From Polytrichum commune (lineage: Eukaryota; Streptophyta; Polytrichopsida; Polytrichales; Polytrichaceae), in contig OX485805.1 of NCBI GenBank assembly GCA_950295325.1, forward strand, positions 48,386,758 through 48,450,757: a stretch of 64,000 bases of DNA, given 5' to 3'. Every line of letters begins with the position of its first letter. The first letter of the stretch is position 1. Both the position numbers and the translations under genes were made by a program. The notes under the pieces are model-generated. The model did not search any database. It was given only the letters and a program-made list of their open reading frames with translations, and was not told where the DNA came from. Positions 22,393 to 32,719 of this stretch are shown one piece after another.

Positions 22393-22797
22393 AGTTGAGG
22401 TGTCTATTCTTGATCAAGAGTCCATTGGCATTAATCTATATATAGGGTATCAGAATTTCGATAAGGTTGTGACTGGATTTCTATTAGGTTGGGACTATAT
22501 TCCCATTAGGTTGGAGCCAATAATGCCATGACACATGTCATGGCATTGAGTGCTAAAGTGAAGAGGAATGAACGGTCAAAATGAACGGTTATGGCAAACT
22601 CTAGACATTAGTAATATGTTCAAGCCAACTTTTGGCTTCAAAAGTTCACAATATTTTCCATTTAAAGAATATAATTACTGAAAATTTTACATTCTTCATG
22701 ATTTCAGTCTTCTTACACGGGAAAACCTTGCACCACCTTCTACCTCTACAGATCTAGCAGAGAATCTCTTAAGCGATTGGTTATGGACGCCTCTACT
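22393..22797. mobile_element. MITE family A, copy 2
   Basis: Starts AGTTGAGGTGTC and ends GACGCCTCTACT. The interior aligns with 9059-9399 and 42067-42425 (ATGACACATGTC, CTCTAGACATT, GAATCTCTTAAG). This copy is longer (405 bp) because of an extra segment in the left third. Confidence 0.7.
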
Positions 22798-23500
22798 CAA
22801 GACTCTAATAATAGTGGTGTTTCTTATTGCAGTGCCATAATTGGAGGCCGTAAGTAGGAGACATTGATTGCAGGCCTTTCTAACTTCGAAGAGTACAAAA
22901 TTGTGTCCATTTACCTAGTCATTCAATCATGCTTTAGCAACAGTTGCAGTTTAAATGCCCAGGCCCCATAAATGAGTTGCAGTCTGTCAGAGATCGGTGG
23001 ATGTGCTCATCCATCCAAATATGTTACGCTCATAATTTAGTGGGAACAACCTAATTCTTGCATAGTCACGGATACAAGGTCAGTTAGGAGGACTCCAAAT
23101 ACTAACATTATAAGGTGTGTGGTTGTATCGTGGGCATTTCCAACTTCACTAGGTACCATTTTTAAAATCAAAAGGTTGATACATTTTGAGCATACGATTC
23201 AACCTCAAAATGGTATTTGTCTTCTACAACTGTCCGGTGTTGAGTACAAGCCCGGCTCCACTCAAATACACGTGTCTACCCAATAAATAAGAGTGACCAG
23301 ATAAGGCCCACATATCTCAAGGGATGACAATTTTGTTGTGCAATTCCCACACTATGAAAATTGATCTTGCTTTATCTTCTAATGGGTTCAGTTTCATCCG
23401 AATATGGGTTTTATGCGAATAAGATGAAGCTCAAAGAACAAATACACTATATTAAACATTTTGAGACTTTTGGGAGTCCCAAAATTTGGAAAAGGTATAC
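22798..23500. other. Intergenic; dispersed repeat E fragment at 23240-23310
   Basis: CACTCAAATACACGTGTCT near 23258 belongs to the repeat also seen at 41650-41760, 46720-46815, 50455-50560 and 54920-55030. No gene is seen. Confidence 0.4.
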
Positions 23501-23504
23501 TTTG

Positions 23505-23700
23505 GCCAAATGGGAACATGGGAACGTGCTTTTGGAAACGTAAGAACATACATGTGTGAGTACATGTGTCGTCACATGGGAACATGGGGAACATCAATAT
23601 GGGAACGTGAGAACAAGTTGTGGGAATGTGGGAACCTGGGAGCAGTCGTGGGGAACGTAAGCACTTGAGAACAAGCTTGTAGGAACATGTGTAGTTGGTG
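23505..23700 (+). repeat. Degenerate GGGAAC/ACATG minisatellite
   Basis: More than ten GGGAACNTG or GGAACATG words occur in under 200 bp with irregular spacing (about 10-25 bp). It has no coding meaning. Confidence 0.75.
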
Positions 23701-24640
23701 ATTTATGGATATGAGAACAAGGAATTGTGGTTATACTTGCATCCATGTTGGCCTCCATAACATCTATCATGTCCAACTCTTACATACAAAAATGATCAAA
23801 TTCAATATTAATTTAATATACAACACTACATAGTAGATATGTGAATAAATGTATGACACATCTTTGGGATGCCTTCCATTAAGGTTGTGTATACACCACA
23901 CATGTAGAAATGTTCTTTGTTAAAATGTACACGTAAAGCAAGTCTTAGAGTTTGAACAAAAAAATATTTCATGTAACCCTAACTAAGATGGCTGTGCCCA
24001 TGACTTCTGGAGAAATTTGCATTTAGTAACAATGGAAAAAAACTAGTTGAAGTTTTTCAATGTAGCCCACCCTGGCACCCTATCAACTAACAAAAAAACA
24101 ACGAGCAAATTTCTTTCGTCTAATTCCTACTTCCTTATGTATTTTCATGTCTTTGATCATTGGGAAGGGCGTCCACGCATTGGACGTCTACCGGTTGCAT
24201 GGCCACTAGAGTTGGGAACGTCCGCCTCAACCACCCTCCGTCCACACTCTTGTGCGGAACAACGACAAAGATTATCTTTGGCAAATCCAATTTGCTATGG
24301 TGGAATAGTAACCTCTATGGGCTCAACATCTTGATGTTCAAGCAGAGGCCAAGCTGCCAAGAAGCAATCGATTGGTTGTGAGCCATTAATGGAGTATTTC
24401 AAGTCAAGTTTCCATTTGAAGTTGGGGTTTGAGTCCCACCCATTCCATTTCTTTGATAGGTCTCTAGCAATTGAAGTGGGAGTGAACCATTGTACAAGAA
24501 TTTGTCATAGATGCACTCCCGTGACCGCCAAGTTAGGTGGAGATAAAGTACGGCGAACCCAAATGGGTCTAACTATATCTTATTCTTGGGAATGTTGTGA
24601 GCACGAATCCCCTACACCCTTGATTGCGTCCTAGTCTGGG
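23701..24640. other. Intergenic, short unassigned frames
   Basis: Frames at 24160-24381 and 24389-24634 look moderately coding (the second reads GFESHPFHFFDRS) but match nothing I know. They are not called. Confidence 0.3.
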
Positions 24641-27336
24641 TGGAGGGTTCAATTTCACACCAGTGTTTGCCTCCTACTTGCAACAGGAACATTCCATTTA
24701 GATTCAAGAGAAAGGCAAGACAATGAATTGAGTTGCACCACATCACTTAATAACACATAAATATTTATAAATACTCAGATCACCTCACAATGTCCATGGA
24801 TTACTAAGCCTAACCACATTCCTCTCATGCCTTTGTCTAAGTCACCACTCCTACCCCCCCAGCTAGCATACCACCACTTGATTGCAACTATGAAGTTGAT
24901 GGTGTTGCTCTACTTCTCATTTGATTGTTGCTTGTCCAATACACTGCTACCCAATCATCCTCTCAGTAGAGCCCTTGCTCCCACTGTGCCCGTTGCCCAA
25001 ATACGTTTGTTGCCCGGTTCACACTGAGTGTACTCCGCCAGTTAGATCCACTAGTTTCCACCAATCTCTCTCTCTCCCGCTCAACAATCACAACCGAAAC
25101 AAGCCATTGTGTCCCGTCTGAACACTGGAGCCCAATCCCCGTGGTTCTCTCGCCTCTTCTACCAACACCACAACCAGAGCAACGTAGTGCAGCATCTTAC
25201 TAGCAGAAGGAAAAACCTCACACAATAGACCCACATCACCTACAAGGACTTTCCCACTCGTTTAGTAGCAATAATCCACACCATCAACCACAATAATGAT
25301 CGCCTTATCCCTGTCTCCAGCCTCACTTTCCTTCAAAACAGAGAAAAGAATGGGAGAACCAAACCACAATCTCGCCAGTTCGTTGTTGCCAAACTACTTA
25401 GCTCGATATCCCCCCAGCACTTACATCTTTAAAACCCTATCATAGTAAAGTGTCATTCCCCAACACCACCCCTACTTCACCACTCACCAACTCCCCGCCT
25501 TTCTCCTACCCTGCCCCCACCTGCACGCTTCAAGTATTCAACAACCATCCCAATTGACTGACTTTCACCCACACACATGAATCTTCCTTTCCCCTCTCAG
25601 ATTTCCTTCTAGTACCTTCCTTGCTCGTCCTCGCACCCTCAACCTGAAAACCAAAATGTCCAAATTCACCACAACACCACCGCACTTCACCAGAACGAGA
25701 ACCCAATTCCCAACACCAATGTTGTCATCTCATTCCTCATTGGATGCAATCCCTCCTAATAACATGGGACCCCGTTCCCTCCTACTGAACGCACCCCTTA
25801 AAAATTATGCCCCCCGAACCTTGAGAAATGACTAAATTAACTAAACAATCACAACACTTCTCCCAACATACCGCATGCCAGCTACAACCTCCTGAATATC
25901 TCTTCTAAACAATGCTTCCTCTCTGGGCAAAATTTTGAATTCTGTGAATCCCTGAAATTCCCCTTTTTGAGAATTGTTGGGGCAAAAACAATGCACAGCT
26001 TTCATTGATGACACCACACCGCTCTTCCACTACCCTGTCAGTTATGAGCACGGCACCTACACTCCCAACTCAAGAGGCAATGGTACCTCTACCCTGCCCA
26101 ACACTCATTATCAACTCAGAGGCGGAAAAGGCAACATCTTCTGTTCACAACGAGACACAATCCCCATGCTAATTCCCCAGACAACCGAGAAAGCAATGAC
26201 AGTGCAACAACATGCATAATTCACAAACACCGCATACCATTTCAGGCTACAAAAAAAAACAAGTGGGGAGAGGGGGTAAGAGGAAACCATAACAACCTAA
26301 AGCCAGCAACTCATGTAGCACCACCTTCCAAGTTGTCGTTGCTACTTCTGCGGTGCGTTGCACTAGCCAAGTGGAGCCACATCCACTCTCCTCCCTGCTT
26401 CCTACAGCAAGAGCAACTGCCCCCTAGAAGCCACCAAAACATTGTTGTTGAGATTCCCTCCACATCCTCCATTAGCACACATCATGCCGTTGCTCGCATA
26501 TTGACCCATTGAGTCATACGATCAGAGAATTATTTCCCGCCACTGCCAAATCTCTCACGCCCCACTTAGACAATTAGAATCAACCGCCACCCCTAGATGT
26601 CCTTTAAGAGGCATACAATGCTCTAGGTTTCAGATCCCTTGCACCGTCTGAGTCTATACCCTTAATTCAAATCAAGATGCTTCAGGGCCATGATAACCTT
26701 TGAACCCCTAAATGTTGCTGTAAAGTTCAACTTTCGTAGAATTATGTGGGTCTCCGAAGCCTGAATTCACCTAAGATGCTCATGAGCCTGGAACTACCCC
26801 TGAGCGAGTCAAACCCAAAAAGGCTACCGGATTCATGAGACTCCCAACTGTGTCTTTAACCTAACTTATTGTTGGCTGAGTCCAACCCACCTTCACTCCA
26901 ACAAGGAATTGTCTCCCTCAACCTCTTATACTGAACTCTACTCCCCCTCGATCGACCAAATGCAACTCCCCCCCCCCAGCCTAGCTAGCCTAGAATCCCA
27001 AGACCTCCTCAGCGAGTCTAACAATCAACCCTTGAGAATAAGAAAATAGCATAGCAACTTGGAATCGACCAGGCATCACAGTAAACCACAGCAAAATTGC
27101 TCCTCTTCATTAATTCAACATTGGCACACATGTGACCCCTTGTATTTCAAGAAATAAAAACCCACAAGTATAAAGTAGTTGAGCTTAAAAAAATATGCAT
27201 AAAAAATTCAACATCACCACACATAACACCGGTTTCATTAAATGTGCAATTCAATATGTAAAAGTGCACATGAACAAATTATTGCAAATGCATAGAATTC
27301 AATGAAAATATGACCACATTATAAATGTCTTGGTTA
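24641..27336. other. C/A-rich, strand-asymmetric non-coding block
   Basis: For about 2.5 kb the plus strand is visibly rich in C and A and poor in G, with many CCAC, CCTCC and CAACC words. Frames are short and low-complexity. It may be the body of an unrecognised retroelement or transcription-linked skew. Confidence 0.5.
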
Positions 27337-28159
27337 CAGGGTTGTCTATTGTGTCGTGACGGAGGCTAATCCCGACATAATGTCGTGGCGTCACGACACG
27401 TATCTGTCACGACATTATGCCGGATGCCGTCTTTATCCTGACGAACTTGAATTTTACCGTATTTTTTTGTGTAATTACATTACCCCAATCAGGACACGTA
27501 GGATTTACGATGTCCACGTATGGTGCCATGTCAGCAAAGTAGAGGTAAAGTGGGAAAAAAATTACTAGCGCCCGTCCCCCCCCCCCCCGGTTCCCCCCGC
27601 TCCCTACGTTCCCCTCCCCCATCCGGCCTCCATCCGCCCCCCCCCCCCCCCCACCCATCCGAACCCCCTCCCCCCCCTATCCGACCCGCCCCCCCCCCCC
27701 CCCATCCGAACCTGGCCCCCCCCAATCCGAACCCCAATCCGGCCCCCATCCGTACCCCATCCGGCGTTCCCCTCGTCCGCATCCGTACCCCATCCGGCCT
27801 CCATCCGGCGTTCCCCCCGTCCGCATCCGTTCCCGCCCCCGTTCCCGTCCCCGTCCGCTCCGTTCCCCTCCCCCCCCCCCACACCCTCATTTGTCATATT
27901 TTACTACTTTGATTTTAACAGAATGATAAACACAAAGGCAAAATGATTTACCTGGCAAGGGAAATATGCACATCCACGTCGGATTTTTCTGCCACATTGG
28001 ATGCCACATTGGCAAGAAGGTAAGTATTTTACCCACCCTACTAGCTTCCCCCTAGTATGACCCTACGTGGACCCTATTATGTCGTGACGGAGGGGTCCGC
28101 CCCGACACGACACGTCATGACGTCATGACGGTGGCAGGACGTTGCGATAGACAACCCTG
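27337..28159. mobile_element. Non-autonomous hAT element, 823 bp, 13-bp TIR, 8-bp TSD
   Basis: An exact 8-bp duplication CTTGGTTA flanks it at 27329-27336 and 28160-28167. Both ends read CAGGGTTGTCTAT inward, 13 bp perfect, the CAGGG start being typical of hAT. The left ~220 bp (subterminal TGTCGTGACGG words, then TTTACCTCTACTTTG on the other strand) match the outer end of the transposase-bearing element at 40000-40344 in inverted orientation. About 300 bp of C runs and CCCATCCG units fill the middle left. There is no transposase, so it would depend on an enzyme supplied elsewhere. Confidence 0.9.
27560..27880 (+). repeat. C-run / CCCATCCG low-complexity tract inside the hAT element
   Basis: Many runs of 6-16 C alternate with ATCCGNNCC and GTTCCC words. 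The same kind of tract, reverse-complemented, lies at 40005-40110 next to the transposase promoter. Glycine- and proline-rich frames across it are artefacts of composition. Confidence 0.9.
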
Positions 28160-28211
28160 CTTGGTTATAAATAAAGAAATTACAAATATGAGTACATTTA
28201 TTTCAATGTGC

Positions 28212-28455
28212 ATGTGCATCACTCCCACAAACCTGAACAAAGATAATTATTGATATTGAGGGTGTGGCATGTGCCTTACCCCCTTAAACTTGAACAAAAC
28301 TAATTACGGCTATACAAGGTGTGACATATGCCTCACCTCTTCAAACTCGAGTAAAACTAATTACAGCTATACAAGGTGTGGCATATGCATCACCCCCTCA
28401 AACCCGAGCAAAGCTAATTATTATTATAGAGGGTGTGACTAATTACCGTTATAGA
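28212..28455 (+). repeat. 57-bp tandem array, ~4 units
   Basis: Units contain GAGGGTGTGGCATATGC or AAGGTGTGGCATATGC, then CACCCCCTCAAAC, then GAGCAAAACTAATTA, at a period of about 57 bp. The first unit is partial and the last degenerates. Confidence 0.85.
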
Positions 28456-29841
28456 GGGTTTAGGTACAAGTAGAATGGCGCCACCGGCGTACTCAAAAAA
28501 TTTCAAGTTCAAATGTTCACCACAAATCTCAACGGCAAAGGGGAGAATCACCGAAATCGCCACATAAGAAGGATTATGTAATAAGGTTCAAGGGGGCTTA
28601 CGGGCAGGTTACCAATTAATAAAATAGGAAACTACATAAAATTAATTGGCCGCAATTGGTAAGCCAATTTAGACTAGTGGGTTGTGTAGGAGGCAAGTAA
28701 CATTGATGAGATTATTGGATAGATTGGTAAGCCGTGTAGCAAGCCACTTAGGATTGGTGGACTCTCTGTTGACCAACTACCGCTTAGGCCACATAGGTGA
28801 GGAAAAATGGAGGTGGAAGCAAATAAGGGCCAAGAATTGACTTCTTGGTTAGTCTTAGGAAATCTCCCATACCTAGATATTATATAGGTAGATTCTAGAA
28901 TGCTATCTACCACATTTTGATTGTAATAAAAGATATGGATTATATGTGCTCACTTTAAAAATATCCGGGTGAGCTATCTTCATCTTTCTAGGAAAATAAG
29001 AATTGTAGGGATGTAGGAGGGATGCACATGTTAGGCGCTTTCTCCCACTATATATAGAGTTAGGATTAGAGTTGAAACACCTTACCTTATTCATGTTGAT
29101 AGGCTACACAAGAGTTAGGTATCTTTATGATTTTGGAATATACGAGCTTCAAGCTCAACCTTCTTCATAGTTATTCAAGGTAAAGACAAAGTAAAATTTT
29201 AGCTTAGACATAGTTAAGTTGAGAGATTGTAAATGCAACTTGAGATGTTCTATAGCAACTCACATGAGGTGAGATAGATACATAAATTAGAAAGAGGTAG
29301 TTTATGTAGCAAATTGTTTTGGAAAAATTTACATAGAAATTGAGAGGCAATTATGTAAGGAATGGCTTATGGAGTCAAACATATGATGAGGGAATTGTAG
29401 TAACGAAAGGCACTTGTGTAAGTGAGAAAATATAGAAGCTCACATGAGGTGAGAATAGTCATATTACAAAGTTTATGAGTAAAACTAGATACTTGGAATC
29501 ATTGATGAGATCTATGAGGGAAGAAGGAATTAAGAACATCGGAATAAGAACGTATGGTTTGCATGCAAGAACTTTGACAATTGAGTTGTATATATTTCTA
29601 AATTAATGATTGCCATGAGTTTAAGAAAGTAATTAAAGTCTTAACATAAGTCAAAATATGTTTTTCATATAACTACTTCATTTCATTATCATTTTTATCA
29701 TGATAATCTTTGAACTTATATCATTTATATTTTACAAGTATGATTGATTGCCTAAGGAAATTAAAATGTGATAAGTAATGCAATCATTAGAGGTGTTGTG
29801 ATATAATTTATGATATGATAAGATTTATTATATAAATATCT
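28456..29841. other. Intergenic, no gene seen
   Basis: AT-rich with short frames. AAGCTCACATGAGGTGAGA-like words recur near 29260 and 29437, a weak internal repetition. Confidence 0.35.
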
Positions 29842-30240
29842 TACATTGAAGATGGTTACTTGGCTACATTGAAGATGATTACTTGGCTACATTGAAGACG
29901 GTTACTTGGACTTGTAGAAGGTTACTTGGCTACATTGAAGACAATCACTTGGACAATTGACAACGGTTACTTGGTTACCCAAAGAAGATTATTTTGATTA
30001 CTTAAAAGAGATACTTGGCCACTTGAAGAGAGTTATTTGGCCGTTTGAAGGAAGTTCCGTGCCACTTGAGATACTTAAAGAAGAAGAAAAAGAGACTCAT
30101 TACTTGGTTACTTACCGAAGTGAAAGAAGAATGAACTTGGTACTTGGTACTTGGTCATTTAGCTACTTGGCAGAAGAGTAAACATGTTACTTGGCAACTT
30201 AAAAAAGAAATACTTGGTTACATGAACTCTTGATCAATTT
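29842..30240 (+). repeat. Degenerate TTACTTGGCTACATTGAAGA array
   Basis: The word GGTTACTTGG, often followed by CTACATTGAAGA, recurs more than ten times at about 20-30 bp spacing, clean at the left and decayed to the right. Confidence 0.85.
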
Positions 30241-30686
30241 GTAAGGAAGAGGTACTTAAGATTAGCCATTGTAGAAAGAGTTACTAAGATACTTCAGAAG
30301 AAGAGGAGACAATTGCGACACATGAAGAGGTTATGACACTACAACATACAAGGATAAGTGAATGAGAACTAGAAGTAACACTTGAGCTTAAAGAGACAAC
30401 TGCGGCACATAAAGAAGGTCAATACAAGAAGAAAATTACAAGCAAACAAGTTGATGGAATAGGAGCAACACTTGGACGAACAAGACTACTTGAAGAGATA
30501 TCATCAAACGAAGAAGAAGTGGAAGAGGATTTTTGAATAACTTAAAAGTCCATCTTGTTCAATACAAGGTGGAGGAGCTTTTAAAAGAGGACACGTACCA
30601 AATATAAAAGAAAGGACAACCGCGAGACGATAACAGCGTACGGCGAGGAAGTTAGGTAGTTTAGTCATCATAATTAGGACGACGCT

Positions 30687-32383
30687 CTAAGAGCAAGCCT
30701 AGTGACTTCCTGCATTTGCATTTGCATCCAGGAACGGGAAGTGGCCTCCATCCGGGATGCAGAAGTAGATGCAAGTAAGCCACCCAATCATCCTTGCATC
30801 CCTAAAACCACTTTACGCGATGGGTAAAGTACGTAATTTTACATCCTAGTAATTCTCCCAAGTTTACTCGACTCATACTACGAGCTGCCACCCCTCCTCG
30901 CGTTAGTAATCATTTCATAAATTTAGTGATTTATACACGCCTTACTTAGATAATCATGTTTCTAAATAATTAATTATATAAGAAAAATGGAATAATTCGA
31001 TAATATATAACCAATTTTATATAAGTAGATACTTATATAAAATATTTAAATAATCATATATTACATATAATTTATTGTTATTAGTATTATTAGTATTATC
31101 ATATATTTAAACAAGGTTAAATGAAGTCCATATTTATCTTTGAAATTATGATTTTTTATTCTATAATCCATTTCATCTACAAGATTATAAGTATAAGCCG
31201 AAGTATTTGTAACAAAAACATTGATTCTTAGTGTCATCAATTTTATTTCTTTTGCACAAGAGTCATACTAATTGTAAACAATCCATGTATTGTCACTAAA
31301 ATTAAATGTCAAACTAACATTTTTGGACATTATACATTCACAATGTTGTTATTACTGCTACTTATTACATGCTTTTAGGTCCACATTTCAATCATCCATA
31401 ACAAAATTTCATTACTTAACCACATACCACTCGACCATAAATGTGTAGATTATTGTTCTAGTTGATTTAGGTAGGTCTACCTTATCTCTTCTCATTCTAA
31501 AGAACGCTTTTCATATGTTGTTATAAAATATTATTAAGATCACATGTTTACGTCTTTAATTTAGTGGATTATTGATATTATATGCTAAGTTTAGCTCAAA
31601 ATAAATACTAATAAAAATTATTATTTTATTCATTAACAAGTTTAACATTAAATAACTTAAACTTAAAAAATGCGTATTTAGTTCAAAATATGATTAAAAT
31701 GTCAATTTACTAAGTAACTAAGAAATAAATATTGTATAATCAGTAATTTAAAAAATTACCTAAAATAAATGGATAATAAAGATAGTCGTTATGTACATAT
31801 AGATTATCCAGTAATAAAAAAACAGTTTATAATATTAAAAAATTTACAATTAGGTTCTTGATTAGTTTATAATTAGAACTAGGTTATCAATTAGGTTATA
31901 ATCATAAATAGGTTATTAATTAGGTTATGATTTGAAAAAGTTTATAATTAGATTATAATAATTAGTAATTATGTACATATCAATTAAATATCTAGATTAT
32001 ATGAATAACTAATAATTAATAACATGGAAACCATATTGGAAATAGTTAGTAAAATAACTAACTACTAAATAGAAAATCTCTAAATAGAAAATCACATATT
32101 ACCCTATCTCATCAAGTACCAGTCTTGATTTACCTATCTTCAACTAGGTTGCGACAATCTCGAGTTGTCTTTAGTGGATACTGCAATAAAATGGCCTTGT
32201 CCTACCTTGATAGCAGGTTCCCTGCATATTTCAATGAAATGCAAGAAGTTTTGCTCTTCCCCTAGATTTTTTCATCCATGGTTTGCAAGTAGCAAGTTGA
32301 TTGGGCCACTTTATTGCACCTGCATGTGCATTGCGGATGTAAAAGTGCAGATGCAGATGCAGGGTGAGTGGCCTTGCCCTAAG
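30687..32383. mobile_element. TIR element, 1,697 bp, AT-rich interior
   Basis: The left end CTAAGAGCAAGCC then TGCATTTGCATTTGCATCC matches, inverted, the right end read as CTTAGGGCAAGGCC then TGCATCTGCATCTGCACTT, about 43 bp imperfect. The interior (about 30900-32150) is extremely AT-rich and non-coding. I could not find a convincing target duplication, so the superfamily is open. Confidence 0.6.
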
Positions 32384-32477
32384 TCATTACGATATAGTCA
32401 ACCATAGGAACAAGTGGAGGTAGTTGAATTCTACACTAAGTTTTTACATCTATGCATGCTGGAACAATACAAAGTTG

Positions 32478-32710
32478 GTCAACAAATGAAAACATTTGTT
32501 GCTCACCCAACTTTTGAATCTACCTGACAATGTCTTCATTTGCTACTCACCTAACTTTCAAATCTACCTGACAATGTCTTCATTTGCTACTCACCTAACT
32601 TTCGAATCTACCTGAAAATGTCTTCATTTGTTGCTCACCTAACTTTCGAATCTACCTGAAAATGTCTTCATTTGCTACTCACCTAACTTTTGAATCTACC
32701 ATGAAAATCT
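32478..32710 (+). repeat. 44-bp tandem array, ~5 units
   Basis: CTACCTG starts at 32520, 32564, 32608, 32652 and (as CTACCAT) 32696, exactly 44 bp apart. Units differ by a few bases. The array ends where the LINE 3' region begins. Confidence 0.95.
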
Positions 32711-32719
32711 CACCGAGGT

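Noticed and set aside
27520-27912. Long proline-rich (plus) and glycine-rich (minus) reading frames
   Set aside because: They arise only from C runs and CCCATCCG units inside a non-autonomous hAT element; no protein features.
32478-32710. Regularly spaced 44-bp repeats resembling a CRISPR array
   Set aside because: Units are contiguous with no unique spacers, and the genome is a plant's; it is an ordinary tandem array.
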